Shown here in pieces: positions 17,550-25,556 of a stretch of 64,000 nucleotides of DNA. Made by a program: the position numbers and the translations under genes. The stretch comes from Clostridium_AM sp900759715 (GTDB lineage: Bacteria; Bacillota; Clostridia; Clostridiales; Clostridiaceae): contig CAAEXF010000058.1 in the NCBI GenBank assembly GCA_900759715.1, positions 62,001-126,000 on the forward strand, given 5' to 3'. Below the pieces are notes generated by a model, which saw only the letters and a list, made by a program, of their open reading frames with translations, had not been told where the DNA came from and searched no databases. How positions within the stretch are numbered: the stretch's first letter is position 1; each line of letters begins with the position of its first letter.

Positions 17550-18524
17550 TTATTCAACAATTAAACTGCTTCTGTTTAAATCATGATGAGCTTCTACAAA
17601 TCTTATTGTTCCTGTTTTAGATCTCATAACAACAGTGTGTGTTGTTGCCCAGTCATTTTTTGAATATATAACTCCTCTTAAAAGATCACAATCTGTTATA
17701 CCAGTAGCTGCAAAATACACATCATCATGTTTTACTAAATCATTAATAAGTAAAACTCTATCTACATCATCAATGCCCATAGCTCTACATCTTTCTCTTT
17801 CTTCATCGGTATGCGGTTCTAATTTTGCTTGCATTTCTCCACCTAGGCACTTTATAGCTGCAGCGGCAATAACTCCTTCTGGAGCGCCACCTGTACCCAT
17901 GAAAATATCTATTCCTGTATTTTCAAAACCACAAGCAATGGCTGCGGCTACATCTCCTTCTCCGAACAACTTAACTCTTGCACCCACTTCTCGTGCAGCA
18001 TCTACAATATAATTGTGTCTTTCTCTTTCTTGAACAATAACAGTAAGCTCTGTAATATCTTTATTTAACGCTTTAGCTACACTTATTATATTCTCTTTTG
18101 GAGATTTATTTATATCTATTGCACCTTTAGCCCCAGGTCCTACAGCTATCTTTTTCATATACATATCTGGTGCGTGAAATAAACTTCCCTTAGGTCCCAT
18201 TGCTACAACTGCTACTGCATTTGGAAGTCCCTTGGCTATTAATGTTGTTCCATCCAAAGGATCCACAGCTATGTCCATTTCAGGCATGTTTTCTTCCCCT
18301 ATACCAACTTCTTGTCCTATATAAAGCATAGGAGCTTCGTCCAATTCACCTTCTCCAATAACAACTGTTCCTCTAACAGGCATCATTCCAAAAGCTTTTT
18401 CCATCCCATCTACTGCTGCTTGGTCTGCTGCTATCTTGTCCCCTCTTCCCATAAACTTTGCTGAACAAAGTGCTGCTGCTTCTGTAACTCTTGCTAATCC
18501 CATTGCTATATCTGTATTAAGCAT
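17550..18524 (-). CDS. glpX: Class II fructose-1,6-bisphosphatase
   Basis: 324 residues from ATG 18524, fixed by TAGGAGG just upstream; the longer frame to 18563 adds an unlikely leader. Hydrolyses fructose-1,6-bisphosphate to fructose-6-phosphate in gluconeogenesis. Motifs: GRGDKIAADQAAVDGM, IGEGELDEAPMLYIGQ, and VDPLDGTTLIAKG with the metal-binding Asp residues, then GTGGAPEGVIAAAA. It is single, with its own terminators and a palindrome at 18602-18633 upstream. Its substrate is also the activator of HprK. Confidence 0.96.
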   Translation of the reverse strand: MLNTDIAMGLARVTEAAALCSAKFMGRGDKIAADQAAVDGMEKAFGMMPVRGTVVIGEGELDEAPMLYIGQEVGIGEENMPEMDIAVDPLDGTTLIAKGLPNAVAVVAMGPKGSLFHAPDMYMKKIAVGPGAKGAIDINKSPKENIISVAKALNKDITELTVIVQERERHNYIVDAAREVGARVKLFGEGDVAAAIACGFENTGIDIFMGTGGAPEGVIAAAAIKCLGGEMQAKLEPHTDEERERCRAMGIDDVDRVLLINDLVKHDDVYFAATGITDCDLLRGVIYSKNDWATTHTVVMRSKTGTIRFVEAHHDLNRSSLIVE

Positions 18525-18601
18525 ACCGTTATACCTCCTAATAAATATATATATTATTACCATGTCTAAATGACATTAATTCTACTCAATATTATGCCAA
18601 C

Positions 18602-18633
18602 TTATATATACTTTTCAGATAAAGTATATATAA
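18602..18633. promoter_or_regulatory. 13-bp perfect palindrome upstream of glpX
   Basis: TTATATATACTTT and AAAGTATATATAA flank a six-base centre, about 80 bp upstream of the glpX start. No T tract follows, so it is more likely an operator than a terminator. The regulator is unknown. Confidence 0.45.
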
Positions 18634-18956
18634 TATTCAACTTACAGTTAAATATTATATCACATTTACACAATAAGACAAGCTTAAATATAGCATTGTA
18701 ATCCTTTAACATAATATAATATTAAAAATATATCCTTATATATATTATTTAACTTTCTGCTTTAAATCGGATAAAGTTATAATTTTAGGTATATTTTTGA
18801 GTAAGAGAAAATATATTATTTATGTAGTGTTTTAAATTAATATTATAAAATATAGCTCAAATATAGCTCAAATCAAAAAACTTTTAGACATTATTTTTTC
18901 AATTCCATTTTTTAACACAGAGTGGCGTACCAACGCATCAAGACATATTTTTCCTT
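18634..18956. other. Intergenic, AT-rich, no gene seen
   Basis: Part of a 620-bp gene-free stretch between glpX and the Spo0E-like gene. It holds a short tandem direct repeat of TATAGCTCAAA (about 18851-18873) and a small inverted repeat GCGT-acca-ACGC near 18924. No reading frame with a ribosome site was recognised. Confidence 0.5.
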
Positions 18957-19021
18957 TTTTCCACATTTACCTCACAGACTCTCCACATGTAGTCCACATA
19001 GTAATCCACATCTTATCTACA
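18957..19021 (+). promoter_or_regulatory. Array of five DnaA-box-like sites
   Basis: Five same-strand nonamers resembling TTATCCACA: TTTTCCACA (18957), CTCTCCACA (18979), TAGTCCACA (18990), TAATCCACA (19002) and TTATCTACA (19013). The spacings are 22, 11, 12 and 11 bp, close to whole helical turns. Three differ from the consensus by one base and two by two. The array ends 36 bp before the -35 box of the Spo0E-like gene. Confidence 0.55.
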
Positions 19022-19057
19022 GGCTACTTGTTTATTTTTGTTATAAAATGTATATCC

Positions 19058-19086
19058 TTGACTAATAAAAGATATGACTATATTTA
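19058..19086 (+). promoter_or_regulatory. Sigma-A-like promoter of the Spo0E-like gene
   Basis: TTGACT (-35, 19058-19063), a 17-bp spacer, and TATTTA (-10, 19081-19086). A second TATAAT lies at 19087 but its spacing is too long. Confidence 0.5.
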
Positions 19087-19144
19087 TATAATCTGCTAAA
19101 ATAAAAGAGTACCAAAAATAATGTATAAATATGGGGTAATGAGA

Positions 19145-19324
19145 ATGAACATTCGTGGGAGTTTAAAAGATTTAAAAACATTAGATGTGGAGATAAATAG
19201 GTTAAAAGAAACTCTCTATATACTAATGAATAGGAATGATCTTACAGATAAAAATGTAGTTGAATGCAGCCAAAAGTTGGACGAGCTAATTTTGAAATAT
19301 CAAAAGCGCAAAAATATTATATAG
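19145..19324 (+). CDS. Spo0E-like sporulation phosphatase
   Basis: 59 residues from ATG 19145, placed by GGGG eight bases upstream; in-frame ATGs at 19121 and 19139 are less well positioned. The protein is a helical hairpin: LDVEINRLKETLYILM, a short turn at NDLTDKN, then VVECSQKLDELILKYQKR. The SQxLD signature of Spo0E aspartyl-phosphate phosphatases is intact. Family members dephosphorylate Spo0A~P and hold back sporulation. The DnaA-box-like array immediately upstream suggests a link to replication status, which is inference. Confidence 0.85.
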   Translation: MNIRGSLKDLKTLDVEINRLKETLYILMNRNDLTDKNVVECSQKLDELILKYQKRKNII

Positions 19325-19399
19325 TCTTAGCAGCATTTTCAGTAAATGAATTTTACAATGTTAATAATAACAATCTAGATCTATTTAGTTTAAATAAAA

Positions 19400-19424
19400 A
19401 GCTAGCATAATACTCATGCTAGCT
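19400..19424. terminator. Bidirectional terminator between convergent genes
   Basis: AGCTAGCAT and ATGCTAGCT form a perfect 9-bp stem with a seven-base loop, with an A run before and T-rich sequence after. It lies between the Spo0E-like and acidic-protein genes. Confidence 0.85.
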
Positions 19425-19442
19425 CTCTTGTTTTTTAGGACA

Positions 19443-19841
19443 TTATTTTTCTAGTTCAGCTAGAACTTCATCTATATCAATTTCAGTTCCGCTTTCATAA
19501 AATACTGCTATAAATTCGTTATAATCATAATTTTCCATGTCTACTTCATAGGATACAAACTGTGCTTCTATATCTTCTTCTTCCATTAAGTCTTCAATAA
19601 TATCGCCTACGTTGTCTATAGCCAGTTCATTTAGATATGGTAGGAAGAAATCATTATACCATACTTCTCCTTCTTCCTCATCTTCACTTTCATCGTTAGC
19701 ATATGCCTTAGCTGCTTCTAGTTCTGCTTCATCAAAGTCAAAACAAAATCTTATAACAGCTGCATTGCCATTGTATTTGATCTCCTCTATATCATTTAGA
19801 CTATTTGCTTCTAAAAATTCAATAATTTTTTCTTTGTTCAT
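19443..19841 (-). CDS. Highly acidic conserved hypothetical protein
   Basis: 132 residues, very rich in Glu and Asp, including EEEDIEAQF and a run of acidic residues near 50-60 (ANDESEDEEEGE). It starts MNKEKIIEFLEANS and ends IDIDEVLAELEK. No signal peptide, membrane segment, cysteine motif or catalytic motif is visible. GAGGAGATGAA precedes ATG 19841. It stands alone between a shared terminator and a repeat-bearing intergenic region. I do not recognise the family. Its composition suggests a charge-mimicking or metal/cation-buffering soluble protein, but that is speculation. Confidence 0.65.
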   Translation of the reverse strand: MNKEKIIEFLEANSLNDIEEIKYNGNAAVIRFCFDFDEAELEAAKAYANDESEDEEEGEVWYNDFFLPYLNELAIDNVGDIIEDLMEEEDIEAQFVSYEVDMENYDYNEFIAVFYESGTEIDIDEVLAELEK

Positions 19842-19892
19842 TGATATTCATCTCCTCAATTTTTTAGATTTCTGCAGTAAGCTATATCATTT

Positions 19893-20016
19893 AAGCAGGC
19901 ATCCAAAATCTTAAGTAGATATCCCAAATCTATGATTTGGTGATAGTCACTTACACAGCGTGTCGATTTTGTGATGATCCCTTACTCATTCGCTGAAAGG
20001 CGAAGGAGTTTCATTA
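19893..20016. repeat. Imperfect ~31-bp tandem modules with hairpins
   Basis: Two adjacent 31-bp units, 19924-19954 and 19955-19985, share their last 21 bases at 17 positions (GATTTxGTGATxxTCxCTTAC). The first has a perfect stem CCAAATC-tat-GATTTGG. The next 31 bases contain TTCGC-tgaaag-GCGAA. The flank 19893-19923 may be a further degenerate unit. The arrangement looks like a small non-coding repeat element. Confidence 0.45.
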
Positions 20017-20068
20017 ATATAATTATTATGGTATAACCCCTACAATATTATTTTCATATTTTATGTTA

Positions 20069-20100
20069 TTAATTCAAAGATTAAACAATGTTTGAATTAA
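20069..20100. promoter_or_regulatory. 10-bp inverted repeat in the arginase upstream region
   Basis: TTAATTCAAA and TTTGAATTAA are separated by 12 bases. The rest of the 700-bp gene-free stretch up to arginase also has GTGCA-a-TGCAC (about 20365) and ATTCA-acaaaa-TGAAT (about 20423), the latter reminiscent of an arginine-repressor half-site pair, plus an extended -10 TTGGTATAAT-like element (about 20502-20514). No gene was seen. Confidence 0.35.
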
Positions 20101-20554
20101 AATAATGTAACTATTTTAACACAACAGTATCAGTTTTACCATTATTTTTATATATTACAATATAATTTATAAAAAATTTTAATGTATATTTAGTACTAAA
20201 TTGCCCATAATAATATGTTTTAAAAAAATAATTTTTATTTGCAGTTTTTTTCTTCAATTCAACATTTTACTTATTATGGTCCTCAAAAACACTTGATATA
20301 CTATATAATTTTAATTTAATTTGGGAACTTTAAATTTATAGTAGTTTTTTATTTTTCATGAAGTGCAATGCACCTATTCCACTATTGTACCAATATAAGG
20401 TAATTTTATAGTAATTATCATTCAACAAAATGAATAAATATAATATATTAGAATTTTTAGAAAATACTGTGTTTTTAAAAACTACTTTTTATTTTTTCAA
20501 ATTGGTATATAATCAAGTATCGTACAAGATAATTCATATATGGAGGTAATTACA

Positions 20555-21454
20555 ATGAACATTAGCTTAATTGGCGTACCAATTTTTTTTGGTTCAGATA
20601 AAAAGGGTGCTGACTTTGGACCAAAGAAACTTAGAGAAAAAAATATAGTGTCTGTTTTGACAAGGAACAATCATACCGTATATGACTGTGGAGATATTTA
20701 CGTTGAAAATATACCAGAAGAAAAAAAGTATAATTTTCATACAACAATGAAATATTTAAAGCCTATAGTAGACGTAAATAAAAACTTAGCTCATCAAGTT
20801 TACAGCTCCCTTTGTGCAGGATCTTTTCCTCTTGTAATCGGTGGAGATCATTCTATAGGGCTTGGAAGTATATCTGGTGCCAGCAAATTTTATGATGAAA
20901 TTGCTGTTATATGGATTGATGCTCATGGTGATATAAATACTCATGAGACTTCACCAACAGGTAACGTTCATGGTATGCCATTAGCTGCAGCTATGGGCCT
21001 AGGATTTGAGGAATTAATAGATTTATATAACAAAGGCTGCAAAGTAAAACCTGAGAATATATTTATTATTGGTGCAAGAGACCTGGATTTAGGTGAAAAG
21101 GAATTAATTAAGAAACACAACCTTACAGTTTTTTCTACAGAAGATGTACAGCAAATAGGTGTTGAAAGAATAATGGAGATTGTAAATTCAAAACTTGTTG
21201 AAAGAGGAATAAAAGCAGTTCATCTAAGCTTTGATATTGATTGTTTAGATTCTAATTATGTTCCCGGTACAGGCACTCCTGTTAGAGAAGGAATGAATGT
21301 AGTTGAAGTTAAATATATACTAAAGTATCTTATGGAAACAAAGCTTGTTAAATCAATGGATTTTGTTGAACTAAATCCTCTTTTAGATAAAGGTGATACA
21401 ACTGCTGATTTATGTATAGATTTGTTATCATGGACATTTGGGTTTTTAAAATAA
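20555..21454 (+). CDS. rocF: Arginase
   Basis: 299 residues from ATG 20555, placed by TGGAGG nine bases upstream; the ATG at 20540 includes the ribosome site itself. Hydrolyses arginine to ornithine and urea using a two-manganese centre. Metal and substrate motifs: GGDHSIGLGS, WIDAHGDINTHETSPTGNVHGM, and SFDIDCLDSNYVPGTGTP. The DAHxD and SFDxD motifs with the GNVHG loop favour arginase over agmatinase. The gene is alone, between a long upstream region and a 20-bp terminator shared with the convergent flavodiiron gene. Confidence 0.92.
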   Translation: MNISLIGVPIFFGSDKKGADFGPKKLREKNIVSVLTRNNHTVYDCGDIYVENIPEEKKYNFHTTMKYLKPIVDVNKNLAHQVYSSLCAGSFPLVIGGDHSIGLGSISGASKFYDEIAVIWIDAHGDINTHETSPTGNVHGMPLAAAMGLGFEELIDLYNKGCKVKPENIFIIGARDLDLGEKELIKKHNLTVFSTEDVQQIGVERIMEIVNSKLVERGIKAVHLSFDIDCLDSNYVPGTGTPVREGMNVVEVKYILKYLMETKLVKSMDFVELNPLLDKGDTTADLCIDLLSWTFGFLK

Positions 21455-21464
21455 ATTATTCAAT

Positions 21465-21519
21465 AAAAAACATATATGCAAGTAAGCTATAATTAAGCCT
21501 ACTTGCATATATGTTTTTT
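21465..21519. terminator. 20-bp bidirectional terminator
   Basis: A perfect 20-bp inverted repeat, AAAAAACATATATGCAAGTA and its complement, with a 15-base loop. It ends both arginase (+) and the flavodiiron gene (-). Confidence 0.95.
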
Positions 21520-22691
21520 TACATTAATTCTAAAAATTTATCAATAAACTCATCAGCTTTTTTCAATTCTTCCTCACTTGGTACAAATTTAAATTTTAAG
21601 CCTTCTTCTACAACTTTAAACTTTAAAGATTTTAATCTGCTAGTAAGCATTGGTACTCCTTCACCACTCCATCCGTAGGAACCAAAAGCTCCAGCTGCTT
21701 TACCTCTATTAGTAATAGCACATACTACAGATAATAAATCCCAAGCTGGTTTAACAGCATCTTGATTTATTGTTGGTGATCCTATTAATATACCACTGGA
21801 CTTTTCAACTAATGTTACTAACTGTGGTAAATCCATTGATGTTATCTCATGAGCTTCTGCTTTAACTCCCTTAGAGTTTATCTTTTCAGCCATATACTCA
21901 GCTACCTTTTTTGTGTTTCCATAAGCAGAAATATAGAATACTTGAACATTCTTTTCAGCTATGGCCTCTTCAGTAGCCCATTCTCTGTATAGATTAACAT
22001 ACCTCTCTATATCAGTTACATGCACTGGACCATGGCTTGTAGCAATCATGTCATATTGTAAATCTTTTATTTTATCAAGACCTGCTAAAACAAATCTTTT
22101 AAATGGTCCCATTATAACATCGAAATAATATTTCATTTCTTCAAAATAGTCACCAACACATTCGTCTACTATGCACTCTTCTGGACAATAATGGCATCCT
22201 AAGAAATCACAAGTAAATAACATTTTCTTGTTTTCTGCATAAGTAAACATTGTATCAGGCCAATGAAGATTTGGAGCTACAATAAACCTTAGATTAGTTT
22301 TTCCAAGGCTTAATTCTTTTGGTGCTTCCATGCTTTTGAAATCTGCATTTATTATGTCTTTTAAATAAATCAAAGCTGCTCTTGAAGCTACAACCGTTGC
22401 ATCTGGATATTCTTTAATTAAATTAACAATTGATCCACTGTGATCTAGCTCTGTATGCTGAACAACTATGTAATCAACTTTTCTATCTCCTATAACACTC
22501 TTTATATTAGAAATATATTTATCAAAAAATCCATCTTTAACAATATCAATTATTGCTACTTTTTCATCATCAATTAAATAGGAATTATAAGTTGTTCCTT
22601 TTTTTGTCTCCATTATAATATCGAAAACTCTGAGTTTTGGATCAGCTACTCCAACCCAGTAAATATTATCTTTTAGTTTTTCAACGTTCAT
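21519..22691 (-). CDS. fprA: Flavodiiron protein (A-type flavoprotein, FprA family)
   Basis: 390 residues. The N-terminal beta-lactamase-like diiron domain carries HTELDHSGS (His-x-Glu-x-Asp-His ligands), CDFLGCHYC with the bridging Asp, and TSHGPVH for the last His. The C-terminal flavodoxin domain has VFYISAYGNTKKVAEYM for FMN phosphate binding, SPTINQDAV, and FGSYGWSGEG. These cytosolic enzymes reduce O2 to water, or NO, using electrons from rubredoxin or a partner, and protect strict anaerobes. No rubredoxin is fused or adjacent. TAGGAGG precedes ATG 22691. Confidence 0.95.
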   Translation of the reverse strand: MNVEKLKDNIYWVGVADPKLRVFDIIMETKKGTTYNSYLIDDEKVAIIDIVKDGFFDKYISNIKSVIGDRKVDYIVVQHTELDHSGSIVNLIKEYPDATVVASRAALIYLKDIINADFKSMEAPKELSLGKTNLRFIVAPNLHWPDTMFTYAENKKMLFTCDFLGCHYCPEECIVDECVGDYFEEMKYYFDVIMGPFKRFVLAGLDKIKDLQYDMIATSHGPVHVTDIERYVNLYREWATEEAIAEKNVQVFYISAYGNTKKVAEYMAEKINSKGVKAEAHEITSMDLPQLVTLVEKSSGILIGSPTINQDAVKPAWDLLSVVCAITNRGKAAGAFGSYGWSGEGVPMLTSRLKSLKFKVVEEGLKFKFVPSEEELKKADEFIDKFLELM

Positions 22692-22863
22692 TATATACCT
22701 CCTAATATGTATGCATTAAATATATTATTCCTAAATTACTCTTTTCTACTATTTTATCATAACAATTATAAAAATCAAATACTAATTATTATTCATAGCT
22801 AATTCATCAATGGTGATAATATTATTTAATCTTGTTCAATCCCTAAAATAAATGTAAAAAAGC

Positions 22864-22904
22864 TCGAAATGGCAAGCTATTCTTTTATTATCTTGCCATT
22901 TCGA
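22864..22904. terminator. Terminator after mgl operon
   Basis: TCGAAATGGCAAG and CTTGCCATTTCGA form a perfect 13-bp stem with A- and T-rich flanks, just beyond the mglC stop. Confidence 0.9.
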
Positions 22905-22929
22905 ACTTTCTTTTTAATAATAAGTCCCA

Positions 22930-23934
22930 TTATCTCTTGCTAATATATTTTCTTATGTCTACAGCAACCGCTGAAATAATTATAATTCCTTTGATTATCT
23001 GCTGCCAGTAAGGACTTACTCCTATAAAAGTTAATCCATAGTTTATAACACTAAATATAAGAACCCCTATTACAACACCTGGAACTGTTCCTACTCCTCC
23101 TGAAACAGACCATCCTCCAACTACGCAGGCTGCTATTGCATCAAGCTCATACATATTACCATAGTTATTTGTAGCTCCCCCAGTTCTTGCTGCTTCAAGA
23201 ACTCCAGCTAAACCATAAAGCCCTCCAGCAATTATATATAAGTAAAGCATAGATCTTCTTACATTAATACCGGAAACTATAGCTGCTTCTTTGTTGCCGC
23301 CAATAGCATAAAGGTTTTTACCAAGCCTAGTTTTGTTTAATATTACATATATTATCAAAGTCATAACCATTGCAATTATAAATATATAAGGTATTCCCAA
23401 AAATGACCCTGTACCAAGTTTTGAAAAATCTCCTCTTAAACCTCCTATAGGTTGAGAATTATTAGGAGGAAGATTGAAATATATAGAGTTTGCACCGTAA
23501 ACTATAACCATTGTACCTAAGGTAGCTATGAATGCTGGAACATTGAATCTAGAAACAATATATCCATTGAGTAACCCAACTAATAATCCAACGGCTATAG
23601 CTAAAATAATTGGCACTAATAAAGGTAATTGCGGCAAATTAGGGAAAAACCTTCTTGAATAGTCTGGTAATTGAAGCATAGAAGCAGACAATACTGCTGT
23701 CAAACCAACAACTTTACCTGCTGAAAGATCTGCACCACCCATTAATATTACAAAAGCTGCACCTAGTGCAATAATAATTCTAGTAGAACTTTGAATTAAA
23801 ATATCACGGAAACAACTTACGGAAATAAAACGAGGATCCTTTAATGCAATAGCAATAATTAAAACCACAAAGACCACGTAAATTGCATTTTGTTTTAGAA
23901 AATCTTTTGTCTTATTCATATTAACATTCTCCAT
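22930..23934 (-). CDS. mglC: Galactose/methyl-galactoside ABC permease
   Basis: 334 residues from ATG 23934, placed by GGGGAGG; the frame to 23973 runs back into mglA. About eight to ten membrane segments, with ALGAAFVILMGGADLSAGKVVGLT, NVPAFIATLGTM, and IGGNKEAAIVSGINV (the EAA-type ATPase contact loop), typical of the RbsC/MglC permease family. It begins 17 bp after the mglA stop. It would carry sugar passed from the MglB lipoprotein, with energy from MglA. Confidence 0.92.
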   Translation of the reverse strand: MENVNMNKTKDFLKQNAIYVVFVVLIIAIALKDPRFISVSCFRDILIQSSTRIIIALGAAFVILMGGADLSAGKVVGLTAVLSASMLQLPDYSRRFFPNLPQLPLLVPIILAIAVGLLVGLLNGYIVSRFNVPAFIATLGTMVIVYGANSIYFNLPPNNSQPIGGLRGDFSKLGTGSFLGIPYIFIIAMVMTLIIYVILNKTRLGKNLYAIGGNKEAAIVSGINVRRSMLYLYIIAGGLYGLAGVLEAARTGGATNNYGNMYELDAIAACVVGGWSVSGGVGTVPGVVIGVLIFSVINYGLTFIGVSPYWQQIIKGIIIISAVAVDIRKYISKR

Positions 23935-23950
23935 TTTTAACCTCCCCAGT

Positions 23951-25468
23951 CTAAACCATGTATTTTGCAGCAAGCTGCATTACTACTTCTTCTGTTGCAG
24001 ATTTGCCATCTATTATTCCTGATAAATGTCCTTCACACATTACCATAACTCTATCAGACATTCCTAAAAGTTCTGGCATTTCAGAGGAAATCATGATAAT
24101 ACTTTTTCCTTCCTTTGCAAGTTGTGAAATAATAGTATAAATTTCAAATTTTGCACCTACATCTATACCTCTTGTAGGCTCATCAAGTATTAATATATCT
24201 GGATCTGTAAGAAGCCACTTAGCAAGTAATACCTTTTGCTGATTACCACCAGATAAATTCTGCATAAGAGTTTTTGCCGAAGGGGTTTTTACCTTTAGCA
24301 TCTCTATACTCTTTTTAGTATCATCTTTTCTTTTATCTTCATCTAACAATCCAAATTTATTTACATATTTATCTATGTTTGCTATTACTGTATTCTCTAG
24401 CACGGATAACAATGGAAATATACCTGTCACTCTTCTTTCTTCTGTTAGAAGTGCAATTTTATGTTTTTTTGCATCAATTGAAGAACTTATTTTAACCTGT
24501 TCGCCATTCATGAAAATTTTACCGGATTCTACGCTGCGCAGTCCAAAAATAGCTTCTACAAGCTCCGTTCTTTGTGCTCCTACAAGACCTCCAATGCCAA
24601 GTATTTCACCTTTTCTAAGTTCAAAGGAAATATCTTTAAAGCATTTCTTAAAAGGAGAAGTTAACCCATCAACTTTTAAAACTACCTCACCCGGTACATT
24701 TTCTCTTACTGGGAATCTGTTAGTGAGATCTCTCCCTACCATTTTCTTTATAATTAAATCAGTTGTAAGTTCTTCAGCTTTCCATGTACCCACTAAGGTT
24801 CCATCTCTCATTATTGTTACTTCATCAGAAATCTGAAGAATTTCCTCCATTTTATGGGAAATGTAAATTATAGAAACCCCTTTAGCTTTTAAGTCTCTTA
24901 TAACTTTAAATAGATGCTCTACCTCAGTTTCAGTTAGAGAAGAGGTTGGCTCATCCATTATAATAATCTTAGCATTATAAGATACAGCTTTTACAATTTC
25001 CATTTGCTGAACTATTGAAACTGATAAGTTTTCTACCTTAACCTTTGGGTCTATATCTAAGTTTAAACTTTTAAATAGTTCTTTCGTATCATTATACATC
25101 TTCTTCTCATCAACTAATTTTATTATTCCATAGTTTTTTAAAGGAAGACGACCAAGCCACATATTTTCCATTACATTACGATATTTAACGGGATGAAGCT
25201 CTTGATGAATCATAGCAATGCCGCGGTCTAGTGCATCCTTTGAACTATCGTTTTGTATTGACTCACCATTTAAAATTATTTCTCCTGCATCATGTTTATA
25301 TATACCAAATAAACATTTCATCAAAGTAGATTTTCCTGCACCATTTTCTCCCATAAGTGCATGTACACTACCTGGTCTTATCTTTAGGGTAACTCTATCT
25401 AAAGCTTTAACACCTGGGAACTCTTTTACTATATTGTTCATTTCAAGTAAAAATTCACTTTGACTCAT
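23951..25468 (-). CDS. mglA: Sugar ABC transporter ATPase, two-domain
   Basis: 505 residues with two tandem ATPase halves. The first has Walker A GENGAGKST, signature LSVSIVQQ and Walker B IIIMDEPTSSL. The second has GGLVGAQRTELVEAIFG in place of a Walker A, signature LSGGNQQ and ILILDEPTRGIDVGA. The degenerate second nucleotide site is normal for MglA/RbsA/XylG proteins. AAGGAGGT precedes ATG 25468. An intercistronic hairpin separates it from mglB. Confidence 0.95.
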   Translation of the reverse strand: MSQSEFLLEMNNIVKEFPGVKALDRVTLKIRPGSVHALMGENGAGKSTLMKCLFGIYKHDAGEIILNGESIQNDSSKDALDRGIAMIHQELHPVKYRNVMENMWLGRLPLKNYGIIKLVDEKKMYNDTKELFKSLNLDIDPKVKVENLSVSIVQQMEIVKAVSYNAKIIIMDEPTSSLTETEVEHLFKVIRDLKAKGVSIIYISHKMEEILQISDEVTIMRDGTLVGTWKAEELTTDLIIKKMVGRDLTNRFPVRENVPGEVVLKVDGLTSPFKKCFKDISFELRKGEILGIGGLVGAQRTELVEAIFGLRSVESGKIFMNGEQVKISSSIDAKKHKIALLTEERRVTGIFPLLSVLENTVIANIDKYVNKFGLLDEDKRKDDTKKSIEMLKVKTPSAKTLMQNLSGGNQQKVLLAKWLLTDPDILILDEPTRGIDVGAKFEIYTIISQLAKEGKSIIMISSEMPELLGMSDRVMVMCEGHLSGIIDGKSATEEVVMQLAAKYMV

Positions 25469-25500
25469 TTAGTGACCTCCTTAATAACCTTTTAAAAATA

Positions 25501-25536
25501 GTAGGGGATGAGAATTTTTTAAACCGCATCCCCTAC
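25501..25536 (-). other. Intercistronic stem-loop between mglB and mglA
   Basis: GTAGGGGATG and CATCCCCTAC form a perfect 10-bp stem with a 16-base loop and only a weak T tract. Such structures often protect the upstream binding-protein message, raising its level over the transporter genes. Confidence 0.6.
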
Positions 25537-25556
25537 ATAATCAATAAATTGAAAGG

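Noticed and set aside
18957..19021. Chromosomal replication origin
   Set aside because: No dnaA or dnaN gene and no clear unwinding element nearby; a regulatory array fits better.
19139..20539. Prophage or insertion sequence in the long intergenic regions
   Set aside because: No integrase, transposase, target duplication or terminal repeat was found.
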